Assembly (NCBI RefSeq): GCF_918797505.1
Contig: NC_092797.1
Coordinates: forward strand, 29,897,372 to 29,961,371
Origin: Bemisia tabaci
Lineage: Eukaryota > Arthropoda > Insecta > Hemiptera > Aleyrodidae
Direction of reading: 5' to 3'
Length of the DNA: 64,000 bases
The translations under genes and the position numbers were made by a program. Positions 9,962 through 20,829 of the stretch are shown one piece after another (within the stretch, counting starts at the first letter, position 1; the number at the start of each line of letters is the position of its first letter). The notes under the pieces were generated by a model. It saw only the letters and a program-made list of their open reading frames with translations. It was not told the origin of the DNA and did no database searches.

Positions 9962-10173
9962 CAGTGCCGGTCTGGCTCGAAAATTCTTGAGGTCCTGTCC
10001 CTTTATGGGGACTCTCCTCTCAGGTGGGGACCTCCTAATTAACCTTAAGTCTTCGTTTATGTGGGTTTTCAGTTTTATTGGCCCTAGGGAAATTCCGCCG
10101 GGGCCCTCTGAGCCACTCGTCAGAATTTCTAGGGTGCTGAAGCATTCAAGCACCCCTGGTCAAACGTCCCATG
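9962..10173 (+). mobile_element. hAT-type MITE (CAGWGKCG family), copy 2
   Basis: It starts CAGTGCCGGTCTGGCTCG and shares GCTCGAAAATTCTTGAGGT and GTCAGAATTTCTAGGGTGCT with copy 1 at 7928. The direct repeat cgtcccaa lies at 9954-9961 and 10174-10181 (a shared 11-base context, gcgtcccaaca), giving an 8-bp TSD. The right terminus is diverged from the left. The middle differs from copy 1, which has the long C run. Confidence 0.85.
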
Positions 10174-10183
10174 CGTCCCAACA

Positions 10184-10469
10184 AATACAGTTATTCGCAG
10201 CACCTTTACTGACTTGAATCTTGAGGGACTTTTTTCTTTTTGTGCAATGGAAGTATCAACCTAAAAACACACGAATTGGGCTATTTTTTTTAAAAAAAAA
10301 GTCTCCTGATAGTCTCTCGGCGTTATCGAGGTGATTTGTTGCCAGGACAGACCTTGAGGTGAGAAGTCCGAATCCTCTGAACCACGGAGACAAGACCAAT
10401 CAAATCCAGTCGCGTTGAGGAATCCGAATCTCTGCTGAGCGGCGAGGAGTGACCGGAGCAACAGCAGAG
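10184..10469. other. Unannotated sequence
   Basis: Nothing recognised. Confidence 0.4.
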
Positions 10470-10535
10470 CACAGTGGAGCGAGTCCACGAGAGAGCTCGA
10501 ACGTAATTTTGAAACTTAAAAAGTGCATAAGCGAT
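10470..10535 (+). mobile_element. Truncated Transib-like MITE, left end only
   Basis: It begins CACAGTGGAGCGAGTC followed by GAGAGAGCTCG and AATTTTGAAACTTAAAA, matching the left end of the family at 12854, 15139 and 44677. The match stops near 10535 and no right end follows. The frame of 120 codons that starts at 10449 runs through this fragment and is not credible. Confidence 0.65.
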
Positions 10536-11142
10536 CAGTCCGATCCTATCGTCTTGAATCCGATGAAATTGCTGACATCGGTGTCATCAGAGGGGGATAG
10601 ACCTACCTATACCAGTACGGACCAATCACAGAGCCTCCTGCCAGATTTACCGAACCCACAGTATTTCACGGGGTACGGGGTGAATCCCAACTATGACCCC
10701 GGTGAACACCATCCATCCGTTTGGTGCATACTACTTGGGTGTTTTACTCCGAAAACGAGGATCGGGTTCATTCACTGGATCGGATTCACACGCTCTATTT
10801 ACCCGATTTGACGCGAAAATACGATTCATACGCGGAAAAAGGAGGTAGAAGTTAAGTCCTAACTGCTGGATGATATTAACATTTCCAATTAATTGTGGTA
10901 GTGTCTCAAAAAATTAGATTACTAACCTATATGTTGCAATACTTCCCCAATTTGAGTTGCGGTTCTACCAAAATTCATTGGAAATGTCCATAACATCCAA
11001 AAAAATTAGGGTAGTACCACAATTTTAGGGGATACCAATAACTTTTTTTCCCGTGTATCTTTGTTGATACTGAACGTAGGGGTATACAAGTGAAACCATC
11101 AGTTTCATTGTAAAATTTCCCTCCAGAAGAACTACCTTATAT
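10536..11142. other. Unannotated sequence
   Basis: No gene or firm repeat. A weak 12-base inverted pair (AATTGTGGTAGT and its complement) spans about 10892-11024. Confidence 0.4.
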
Positions 11143-11364
11143 TTAAAATTTGACAAAATAAATCAAGATATTATATTGATCGCCCCAAGATTTGTGGTTT
11201 GAAAGAGAGCAGTGGAGGTTAGGAGTCGTAGAGCGCGAGGGAGTGCTGTAAAGCGACTTATATGTATGTGTATGTATGTACTCACAAAATAAATCAAAAT
11301 TTGCAGTTTTGAAAAAACATGCCCTGCCCAACCTCCCTCAACGGCTAGTTGCAGTTGGACTGTG
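11143..11364 (+). mobile_element. Degenerate Transib-like MITE right-end fragments
   Basis: The segment 11281-11364 has ACAAAATAAATCAAAATTTGC-like interior, then CCCAACCTCCCTC and ACTGTG followed by cggcg, matching the right half of the Transib-like family. An upstream piece at 11143-11212 resembles the same interior. The terminal CACTGTG has become GACTGTG. Confidence 0.45.
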
Positions 11365-11720
11365 CGGCGAGGCGCAGCGCGGCGCGCGCGGCGATCCGAT
11401 TGCGACATCAAAATTAACAATTTTGTGTGCGGACCACTTGGAAACCCGTTCCAGCCGGTTGCGAGGCAACCCTGCAGCCAAGTCTTATAGCGACCCAGCC
11501 GCAGCCAGGGACGCCGGGGAAGCGAGCGGGAGCCTCACGGGACCGGGGCCGGAGGAAGGGGAGGGGGGGCTGAGAGGGGGACCGAATCTTGTCGTCAAGT
11601 TGGGATCCTACGGGGCCAGATCGGGTCTTATCTGAGGATTGGACCGGCCGACCGCCGTTTCTTCTCCGGCACCCGGCCGTGACATACTAAGGACCGACGC
11701 GACGCGGCCTAGCATCAAAC
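11365..11720. other. GC-rich island
   Basis: GC-rich, with GCGCAGCGCGGCGCGCG near 11370 and a G-rich run near 11550-11580. A 119-codon frame crosses it but looks compositional. Confidence 0.4.
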
Positions 11721-12249
11721 CGCTTCACGCTTGTCCCCGCTTGCCAAATTGCAGGTGCTTCGTTGCGGCTGTGTCGAGGATTGCATCAGAGAGAGCTACC
11801 TGAAAAAGCATCAGTGGTAGATTTGCGGGACAAGGCTGCAAGCGGGAGTATGCGAGGAGAGGAGGAGAAGGGGACGCTGAAATCTAGCGGGAAGTTTCTT
11901 TGAAATACGGGTGGAGAAATGGTGCTGGGTCCACACCATTTCGCAGGGAATTCAAAGCCAAGAAGCTCCAAAAATTATAATTAGAGTCAAAAATTAATTT
12001 TTTTCTCCCCCCGCAGTTTTGTACTAGTACTCATAATAGAATTTTTTGATTTGATTGATATTTTTGCTGATTATTTATGAGTATCATTCATTTCTCCCTC
12101 GAAAATACTAATTCCTCATGATCAGGTTTATTGAAATTGATCCTCAAGAGCCACATAAAAAACCTGAAGCTAATGAGTCAATCAAGGAGCGATGCAGACA
12201 TGACGATACTCTCCCTAGCGAAGCTCGAAGGAAGCGATGCGATGTCAGC
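11721..12249. other. Unannotated sequence
   Basis: Nothing recognised; AT-rich from 11970 to 12130. Confidence 0.4.
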
Positions 12250-12320
12250 GCCTTGATACAACTATTCGTGTTCGAGAGTTGTCCGGGTTGCATGCGGTTT
12301 CAATTGAAGGCGCACCGTGC
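12250..12320 (+). repeat. Fragment of the GCGCC-type dispersed repeat
   Basis: GCGCCTTGATACAACTATTCG followed by a variable middle and CAATTGAAGGCGC matches the copy at 27300-27370 and, in reverse complement, those at 23890 and 24490. Only the core is recognisable. Confidence 0.6.
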
Positions 12321-12399
12321 ACCGGCCTCCTTTTCACTCGTTAACAGCTCGCACTGCGCGTCCAGTGTTGAGAGGACGACCGTCCTTTCGTTGAAGTAG

Positions 12400-12848
12400 T
12401 ATATCTCGCACCCAGTTTTCTACAAATGGAGGTTTCAGTGCAATAAAATTGGTTTTTGTGGGTGATTTCAATCTCGTTAAATTTATTTTGGGGCCGAGTT
12501 AATGTAGACAAAAGATGGACGATAGCCTAATTCGACTAAATGTAACTGTAAAAAACCAAGCCACATTTTCAAGACAGTCAAGTTATACTGACTTCAAGAT
12601 CATTACGTTTACGTAAGTTGATGAAATTCTCCCATCGAAACATCAAAATTCACAAATAATCCATCAATCTTTAGGGCTTAGCTACAAGACAGTGATGTTA
12701 CGTACGCACAAATAATGAAGGCCCATGCCTCAATATTCGTCCGAACAGTACAATTCAATTTTCACGACCTTTTTACATACAGCTCGGGTCGCATTTTTAG
12801 TGTTTTCCTCTTGTTTAATTTTTGCATGTTCACCTTGCCAAGAGACAG
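12400..12848. other. Unannotated AT-rich sequence
   Basis: No gene or repeat recognised. Confidence 0.4.
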
Positions 12849-12853
12849 CGGCG

Positions 12854-13071
12854 CACAGTGGATCGAGTCAATGAGAGAGGTCTGACAAAAATTGGAAACT
12901 TCAAAAGCTTATAACTCCGTTTATACACAATTTTGAGGTTCTAAACGTGGTTCCATTGGAATCCTCGTGGAAAGAAGCACCTCCTAAAATTTGAAATTTA
13001 ATGAAATAAACATCAACGTTTGCAGTCCAAAATTTCATTTCCGACCTTTCTAATTGAATCGATCCACTGTG
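12854..13071 (+). mobile_element. Transib-like MITE, copy 1 (218 bp)
   Basis: Both ends are CACAGTGGATCGA.TCAAT in inverted orientation. The 5-bp duplication cggcg flanks it at 12849-12853 and 13072-13076. After the CACAGTG heptamer come 24 bases and then ACAAAAATT (12885-12893), an arrangement like a recombination signal sequence (heptamer, 23+/-1 spacer, A-rich nonamer). CACWRTG ends and GC-rich 5-bp TSDs are known Transib features. There is no coding capacity; the interior is AT-rich and shared with 15139, 44677 and 47714. Confidence 0.9.
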
Positions 13072-13076
13072 CGGCG

Positions 13077-13400
13077 TTTAAGGCCTTAAGGTGGCCGTAA
13101 ATGAATAGGATCACCTGAGAGAAGATGAGTTGAAGCTCAGGCAGAATGCTGCTTTTTCCATTACTAGAGAAAACTAGCATAGTCACATTAACTGCAAGTA
13201 TTAATTAACCGCTACATTGTAGGCGATTTCCCCTGAGTCTTTCGCATGGATTCACCTTTTGGGAGACCGAACAACTTCTCAAGCATATCGAGGGGTCAAA
13301 GAGTGACGGCAACATAGTAGTCCGTCCCAAGCGAAACTTGGCGAATGCGAGCGTGCCCGCGCCTACCTACCAAGCAGGGGATTCTGAGTTGAGGGTGAAA
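13077..13400. other. Unannotated sequence
   Basis: Nothing recognised. Confidence 0.4.
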
Positions 13401-13402
13401 AC

Positions 13403-13860
13403 ATGGAAATATTTCCCCCTGTGAGAGCAGGAGCGAGACGACGCGGGAGCCGGTGCAGTGACAACGAATACCCCGCTACGTGGAGCCATAGCCGGCCGCA
13501 GTCGGGACTCGGGAAGGTCAACGCTTGGGAGCGGGCTCGGATATGTGAGTTTTTATTTGTGAATTTATTGCTATCAGTGCGGTTTACCGCGTGTAAATTG
13601 ATACGAGAGCAACGAGTTTATCATTATGGCTACGGACGCAGAGTCCGGGATTCGCTGGGACCCGACCCGCACGCTGCGTTGCGTTGCGGACCGTCGAAGG
13701 GGCAGCTTGGAAGGTGGGATCGACTTGCATCACCGCTCCAGCGCGTCCGACGCGGGCCGCATCGAGTCAGCCTTGACGCGCGCGCGGCCCAGCGCGACCG
13801 GCACTGCACTGGAGGGGGGGGGGGGGTGCTGCGCTCTGCAACCGCCGATCGTGAATTTTG
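13403..13860. other. GC-rich island with a G run
   Basis: CpG-rich with a G run near 13815-13827. Two overlapping + strand frames of 159 and 144 codons (13403-13882, 13626-14060) read through it without recognisable motifs; compositional openness is the likelier explanation. Confidence 0.4.
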
Positions 13861-14639
13861 TCTTATGTTTTCAGCCTTCTGATAAAGATCTTGCTCTGCT
13901 AAAAATGCATCGAAATGGAAGAGGAAGGAAAAGAGAATACCTTGTTATCATTAAAATAATCATCATCATGTTACATGTACAGGGGTCCTTGTTACCCACA
14001 CCTGAATTCATCATTAAGAGAATTAGGGTCTTTTTTCTAGGAAATGCTCCTTTTCATTGAAATCAGACTCTTATTTCTACTAAGAGACAATTTAGTTTCG
14101 TTAAAGAGGAAGTCCCAATGCATCGGCCAAAACAAGGATCTTAGTCTTGAGAAAAAGGTGGTTTTATTCAGTTAGGTGAGGAGGTCCTCTCGTTTTCGGG
14201 TAATGTACATCGGTGGAAATTATGCTCACATTATCAGAGCTTTTAACTGATACCAGTAAATAAAATGCAAAATTGTTTATTTTGATCAGAAATCGTAGCC
14301 GTACCATTCAAACTCCAAAATAATCTCTGTTTGTACCCTCAAATGCACACACCGTTTTGTTTCCTTTTGACAAAGAGAGATGAACAGTCTTCAACCGGAT
14401 TTGCTGATGAAAAATGATAATTTAGCCAAAAAATCTAATTTTTAGAAAGATTTCACTGCATAATAGTACGTATGTGAATCCTGCAAAGTTTCGTGTAACG
14501 TTCAAGATTGAAACCTCCAAATCTAGTAAAAAATTAGAGTAAAGTGTACAATTAATATTTAAGCGCAATTCGCTCGCTATATCGATGATTGTTCCGGGAA
14601 GTTTCACATGGAGACAATTCACGAGTGGAAAAGATACAT
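13861..14639. other. Unannotated sequence
   Basis: No gene or repeat recognised. Confidence 0.4.
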
Positions 14640-15080
14640 ATTTTCCGAACAGTCTGGTGAGCGTGCGACTGGCGGAGGCCCGATAACCCCCGAACCTGGT
14701 CACCGCCCAGGCAGCGCCGATGTTGACAGCGGGGGAAGGGGGAGGGGGGCGACGGCTCCCCAGACCCGGTCAGGGCCTCCTTCGGTCGCGGGGCTGGGGC
14801 CGAAGTCGGGGCCAACACCTCAACGGAGCCGCAGCAGCATCGGGATCTCATCGACGCGGAGCGGCGGTCATTCTGAGGGAGGGGCGCAGGGAAAGGGGAC
14901 AGCCGACCCCGGGGAGGGCGGGGAGGGGGGCGGAAATGACGCGACGGACGGCTCTGCATCGGGTTCGGGCTCGGGGGGTACGAGCCAGATTCGAGGGGGG
15001 CCGCCCGCCCGGCGCGCGGGGAGTGGGAGAGGGAGGGAAACACTTGGTGTACCGCGGGGCCCTTGCATCTTGCTACCATC
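14640..15080. other. GC-rich island
   Basis: Very GC-rich, with long frames on both strands (215 codons on - at 14552-15199; 166 and 143 codons on +). All are Pro/Arg/Gly/Ser-rich, overlap each other and lack motifs. The island ends just before the Transib-like MITE, whose TSDs are GC-rich. Confidence 0.45.
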
Positions 15081-15138
15081 TTCCGAAAAAGGATGCGACG
15101 AATACTAATGTTATTAAGGCGACCGCACCGCCCTGCCG

Positions 15139-15371
15139 CACAGTGGGTTGAGCCAATAGGAGAGGTCGGACAAAATTTTGAAACTTGGAACGCATACAAC
15201 TTCGTTTATACAAAAATGTGATGTTTTAAAAGTAGTTCCTTCAGGTTTTTCATGAAATTTTCTTCTAAAAGCGCCCCTTAAAGTTGAGGATATGACGAAA
15301 TAAAGATCGAAATTTACAGTTTTAGTCAAAAATGTATTGTCCAACCTCTCTAATTGACTCCATCCACTGTG
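15139..15371 (+). mobile_element. Transib-like MITE, copy 2 (233 bp)
   Basis: Left end CACAGTGGGTTGAGCC, right end in reverse complement CACAGTGGATGGAGTC. Flanks tgccg (15134-15138) and cgccg (15372-15376) agree at 4 of 5 bases. An ACAAAATTT block follows the left heptamer after 24 bases. The interior matches copy 1 and the copy at 44677 in the same orientation. Confidence 0.87.
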
Positions 15372-15376
15372 CGCCG

Positions 15377-16813
15377 CCCCGCCCGGCCAGGCGCATGTCT
15401 TGAACCGTCTGATGTGTTTCACCGTACAGCCATACGAGCTTCGGTGTATGCGATTTACTAAAAAGAATGGAATAAAATTGTTGCGAAGATATGTTTTTTT
15501 TTTTATTTTATTCGCTAAAATTTGGACTAAAAATGAATAAACTAAAAAAATTTTGAATTAATGCCACTGAGCACAAAAAAAAAGGAAAAAAAGAAGAATA
15601 AGAAGAAAAAAACTCGAGGGGTCTATTAAAACAGTTCTTTCATGTTTTTAGAGCAGCATCAAATTCCGTTTAGAAACCACCAAAGGGTCGTCAGTTTTTT
15701 TCTTCCCTTTTTGCCGAAGAATATTGTTGAGAAACTATTATTTTGTGAACTTGATGTGATTGAAGGTATAATAAGAACCGATGGTTACTCTTTATTTAAT
15801 GGAAGTGTTTTGCGTTTATCAGTGCGGTTTTTTATCATTGCCAAATTGGGTTGAATTTTTAGCTAACCGCAGGTATGATTGACTTGTTATTCTATTACAG
15901 GTTCACATAAAGTTCCTGCTACCACAGCGCTATACTTTAGCAGCGGGAAAACTGTATGTAAATCAATTTAATTAAAGTAACAACTCAATTTTTACAGCAT
16001 TCTGGCTAAAAATTCAACCTATTTCATATTTTTTTTACGTTGTTGCAACTGATTTGATACTATAAAATTATTACATCAACATATAATCGACGACTAAAGG
16101 CAACTTATTGGAAGATGTCTTCTGTGGAAGGAGACTAAGCATGCAGAAAAGCCTCGTTGTGGAAGAAAGCTATGCTGAATGAGACACATTACAAAGCACA
16201 ACGGCGATAACGGAGCTGCTGTTAGGATGAATCACGAAAAGAGCACGACAAGGAGAAAAACGGAGAAGTGGTTTATCCAGACAGACGATTGAGTATCCGG
16301 ATAAAGATTTGCGAAAAGGGTTATTCTGAATGGGCGCGAAGTAATGACGGAGCGGTGAAGTCGATTCATGTCTGTTTGTTTCATTTTTTAGCCCGAGTCA
16401 ATATTGGTGAGGAGAGCGCGGCGCCGAGGCTGAGCAACAGGTCGTCGCCGGAGTCGAGCACGAAATTAATCTCTTACAGGGAAAGCGGAAAGCTCTAACG
16501 TATGGTCGCTTGAGCGCGCAGAGCGAGCGCCCGGAAAACAAGAAAAGCTCCGTGAGTTTAGCTCTTAGATCGGGTCAACACGCGGCGGCATTCGTAGAGA
16601 GATCGTTGGTTTTATTTCGGCGACCTTCTGTTGACGTAGAAAAACACGAGTAAAATTAACAGTGACGAGAAAGAGAGAAAGGATTGAGTTGGGAGGTGAG
16701 AAAAGCACGGAAGGAGAGAGAGAACATGAATTAGAGTGATACAGGATGGAAAGCGGCCGCCACCCTCTATTTTCCCCGTCTGAAGGTCGTCGCGTCGTCA
16801 CTGGCTCGATCAG
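15377..16813. other. Unannotated stretch
   Basis: No gene or confident repeat in about 1.4 kb. A-rich simple sequence at 15540-15615; the rest is unremarkable. Confidence 0.4.
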
Positions 16814-16817
16814 TGCT

Positions 16818-17070
16818 CTGCTGTGCAAAGGAAAAACGCCTTATGAACCTTCAGGCATTGCCAAATTTCCTTTGAAAAAACACGAATTTCCTGGTAAGCT
16901 TATGAATATTTTTTCCCCAACTTTTCAGATGATTTTGCTCGCAATTTCACCCAAAGTTCTTGAATATTTCAAGGAAAAATATTCATAACTTTCCTAAAAA
17001 ATGAACATTTAATTGATGGAAATTTGGCAACTCTCGAATGTCCATACGGCGTTTTTTCTTAGCACGGCAG
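16818..17070 (+). mobile_element. CTGCCGTGC-type MITE, copy 1 (253 bp)
   Basis: Ends are CTGCTGTGCAAAGGAAAAAC and, in reverse complement, CTGCCGTGCTAAGAAAAAAC, each running into CGCC-TATGA. The 4-bp direct repeat tgct flanks it at 16814-16817 and 17071-17074. Interior landmarks are CAAATTTCCTTTGA, ATTTTTCAG-like CTTTTCAGATGATTTTG and TTTGGCAACTCTCGAATG. Four other copies are in the window. Superfamily not assigned: a 4-bp TSD other than TTAA fits several groups. Confidence 0.87.
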
Positions 17071-17074
17071 TGCT

Positions 17075-18330
17075 CTGGACGAAACAGCAAAGCAACGGTC
17101 GGCTTTTCATTTTTTGTTCAAATGTAGGAACTGTAAAACCTATCTGGATTAAATTAACCAAAATATTGAGCATGTAAATCTCAGTCGATGCAAGTTTTAA
17201 GTGACTGTAAGTGGGTATCTATATTGTTATTGTTATATCAACCTTTCATTTCAATCATACATTAATTTTAAACAAATATAGGTAGGAAAGCTAACATCAT
17301 TGCGAGTAAAAAACATTGAACATCTTGGTCGACGGATTTTCAAACTAAGCTTATAAGAAATCGACTCGAATATTTGTTACGTACTTAGAGCCGACTTGGT
17401 TCGAGCTAGTGCAAGCATTCGTTTTTTTTTTTTTAAAAAATTATAAATAAAAATTGAGGGTAAGGCCTAAAAAAATTCCAAGCTATTAAATCGATATCCT
17501 CCCTAAAATGGATAAAGGTATGTTCTTTTTTTACCATTTTTCACCGGTCGTTTGTTGCTGACGTGGCATTTCACTGAGAGCAAGGTGCGGGATACAACTA
17601 TTTTAACTCCTAAGTAGCTCAAATTGCATAGCCCCACAGATGAAGGAAAACATAGTTTTTAGCTTGCGTTGAAATAGGACCCGCTTGGGCCGGCCCATTA
17701 CCATTTAATTAGCTAAAAGTGCTTAGTTTCCGGCTATAATTACTTTTATGTTTTATGTTTTTAAGTGATCAACACCCGATCACCATCTTAATTAAATTTT
17801 TCATACGCTTCATTTTCCATCGCGTGCCATAAAACTATTTTATAATTTCTTCTTTTACAACTTTTTTTAGTAACTTTAAAACTGAAAGAATGATAGCAAT
17901 GTGGTGTCTTCAGAATACATTGTCCATGTTCCCGTTGGACATAAAGAGGTTAGGTGTAGGTTTTGTACGGTGAGGTAGGAGCACAGGACCCGAAGAAACT
18001 CATCGATTACGTCATCGGATGCGGCAACTCATCCGCGTCCGACGCCGCGCCGGCCGTTGCGGCTGCGGTGCGGCGCGACGCCACGAGATCCGGCGCATGC
18101 TGTATGGGCGAGGGCGTGCCAAACGTAATCATCACGTAGCAGTCCGGAACCAACCCACCCACTCAAAAATTGAGTAATTCTCCACACATTCGCACTATCT
18201 GACACATCTGCGATTAAGGATTAAGTCGTTACTAGTTTTATGCTCAGAACTCACCGCAGATGGAAAAAAATATAACGCTAACATAGGCTGGACAGAGAGA
18301 TGACTTTTTTCAGATTTAGTCACATTTCAT
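17075..18330. other. Unannotated stretch
   Basis: No gene or repeat recognised; a short GC-rich part (CGACGCCGCGCCGGCC) lies near 18040. Confidence 0.4.
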
Positions 18331-18334
18331 ATTC

Positions 18335-18545
18335 AAGAAAGGATAAAAGAAGAAGAAGAAAACAGAGAGTAAGGAGAGGAGGAAAAGAAGAAAAAAGGAA
18401 GAGACGGGAGCAAAAGAAAAGGAATTAGGAAAGGAAGAAGAGGAGCACAAAAAAGAAGAGAAAGAAGGATAATTTTTTCTCCCCGTTCTTCTCCTTTTCC
18501 TTTTCATTCTCCTTTTGGTCTCTTTCTCTTCACCTTCTGATTCAG
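18335..18545. repeat. Purine tract followed by pyrimidine tract
   Basis: About 130 bases of GA-rich sequence (18337-18470) are followed by about 60 bases of CT-rich sequence (18477-18536), so the tract can fold back on itself. The 102-codon minus-strand frame here is low-complexity Lys/Arg then Ser/Phe and is not a gene. Confidence 0.8.
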
Positions 18546-18549
18546 GATA

Positions 18550-20365
18550 CAAGGATTCGGGTAAAAAAAAACTCGCCTCCAGAAGTCTCGCCTCGTCTGT
18601 CAGACTAGAAGTAATATTATGCATGATTCCGTGGGATTCTCTGTGTTACGTCATCCGGTAACGGTATGCTCCCGGTGCGATAGTAAAAAGAGGGCAGGAA
18701 CGCTAAGTCTCGACCACATAAGCAAAACATTTCACCAGAAAAATATCATTTTTTCAGAAATCCAATTATGGATGATTTTTCGCGATTCCAAACGGGATTG
18801 CTCTGGGATCTTTGCTCAGAATTTGGATAGCATACGATTACAGGAATTAAAAATGGATGACTTTTCTCCTTTTACAATGATTTCGCGAACTGAGGTTTCT
18901 TAATTTCACCGCCCGAGGAAACTATGTTTAGCAAGGAGCTATTTTAGCTAATTACCGACGTCAAATTTCTCTCGATTGTCTCAAATGGAAACTTTAGGCT
19001 TTCGTGAATACAATATAAAATCAAAGTATATCACAATATTTCAGGCTTCGACAAAGTCACTTCTTGAATGATCATTGAATCGGAGTTTGAAACAGAGAGC
19101 GAATAAGTCTAAGATCGGAGCTTCGAAGGCCAAAGGGCCTCCTGCCCAAGGCTGATGATCACCAAGCTGACTTTCAGTGCTGTGGGCCACAATCATGAAT
19201 AAGCAACAGGGTTCAAACAGGGCAATGATGCCATTCGATTATGAAATCTCACTGCATGGGCATGCGAATGCATCTTCTTGGGGTTCTAGAGCAGGAGTGA
19301 CGTCACCAGGAGCCAGCCAGGAGCGCGAAGTGGCGTCCAACTAGCTTGGCACTTGGCATCTCAATAAGACCACCTGATACGATCTGAAGGATGGGTGCCT
19401 TTCAGCTGTTTCTTGCAGAATCAGTACAGTGCTCACAGGCAAAGCTGTCACGGCATAGTTGCCACTTATCCCATGCGCCGGTGCGGGGGCTTGAAAATTA
19501 GGTATAGCATCCTTGAAAAGTAAACTTTTCCCCGGCGATAGAGCGGAGGGATACTGATGAAAATGGAAATGGGGTTCTGCTCTGCGTTATTTAAGTCATA
19601 ATGAGTGAATTCACGTATGCGTGATAGGAGCGCTGCGCGAAGGGGAAGGAACACCAAATTAAGGGAAAACTAAGGCTTCGTAAAACTTAAACGCCGATGT
19701 ATACACACGATGTCCATCGGGGTAGGGGTGGTGCTGTAAAAGCGGATAAAAGTTGAAAACATGGGTTCTCAGTACGATATGGAGGGCGGAAAAAGTGCGA
19801 AAATAAGTCCAAAGCTCATTTTAATTAAAAAGGCAAATACCGATGGAATTCATATCTTGGAGGATAGATATTTTTTTCAGACTAACTGTAAACAATTGAA
19901 GCAATTTCACCGTTCAACAATATCCATCTACAGAAGAATACTACGTCTCCTCGAAGACTTAAATACTTCAAATTCTTACACTAGAAATAATACATGCTTT
20001 GAAATATGAGACTGAATCTTCTTTATTAGGATTTGACTCACGAATGATGAATAAAGCGGCAATGCAAGGGAAATCATTGTTTGATCCCATGAAAACATAC
20101 CTGAAACAAAAAAGAAGAAGAAAAATCATTAGCGATTTTACAATACATGGTCAATGATTCTTTCACTTAAAACCTATGTATGAGTAGCAAGACAATGATA
20201 ATCCCTAGGGATTGTACTGACTTAAAACTAAGTTTGAGCACGGACATCGGACAAAGCTCACGCGGGTGGTCCGAAAATATTTAAAAATCATTATCAGTCA
20301 GCACTGATGAATGTGAGGATTCTTTTTCAAATTTATCGACATTTTTAATTTTCCCTGGACTGGCT
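18550..20365. other. Unannotated stretch
   Basis: About 1.8 kb with no convincing gene. The part 19110-19460 is more GC-balanced and exon-like in texture, but all three minus-strand frames I translated by eye carry stops. Otherwise AT-rich. Confidence 0.4.
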
Positions 20366-20370
20366 TCTCC

Positions 20371-20583
20371 TCAGTGGTAAAAAAAAACCTCTCGGTTCAA
20401 GAGTGCAGTTTCTTGTCGCCGGATTTAAGAGTCTGGACTCTTGTTTCAATGCAAAATCCGCTTGAATCAATGCAAAATCCGCTTGAAACAAGAGTTCAAG
20501 ACTCTTAAACCCGGCGACAGGAAACTGCACTCTTAAGTCAATGCACCGCGGCAGTGGTCCAAGAGGTTTTATTTTACCAGTGT
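20371..20583. mobile_element. Inverted-repeat MITE with ACACTGG-type ends
   Basis: Left end CAGTGGTAAAA, right end TTTTACCAGTGT, with AACCTCT and AGAGGTT just inside. The arms continue inward (AGAGTGCAGTTTCTTGTCGC pairs with GCGACAGGAAACTGCACTCT). The centre holds a duplicated TCAATGCAAAATCCGCTTGA word at about 20445 and 20467. It shares its termini with the element at 1591 but not the interior. Confidence 0.85.
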
Positions 20584-20589
20584 CTGTCT

Positions 20590-20720
20590 GCTCCTTTGGA
20601 GTTACAAACATTATTTTAGGTTTATTTTTGTGCTATCCCTTTATTTTTTTATTCATATTTCTTCGATTTAAACCCGATCTAAAGCTTTAGCTTCGATTGT
20701 AAGTACTAGCTTATAGTATT
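20590..20720. other. Unannotated AT-rich sequence
   Basis: Nothing recognised. Confidence 0.3.
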
Positions 20721-20726
20721 TGCGAA

Positions 20727-20824
20727 ACTGGGATGTTTTCAGGCGCTGTTGGGCCAGTTTGAAACCACCTCAATTTCTGCTCGAGGTAAATGCTGACTCC
20801 TTGAGAGGTTTCAGACATCCCGGT
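20727..20824. repeat. Small imperfect inverted repeat
   Basis: ACTGGGATGT pairs with ACATCCCGGT, and TTTGAAACCACCTCAA with TTGAGAGGTTTCAGA. A ~98-base hairpin results. It may be a very short MITE; no TSD seen. Confidence 0.5.
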
Positions 20825-20829
20825 ATAGG

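Noticed and set aside
10892..11024. Weak inverted pair AATTGTGGTAGT
   Set aside because: Only 12 bases with a mismatch and no further pairing or TSD.
14552..15199. 215-codon minus-strand frame, the longest in the window
   Set aside because: It covers the GC island at 14.64-15.08 kb and runs into the Transib-like MITE. The composition is low-complexity and other long frames overlap it.
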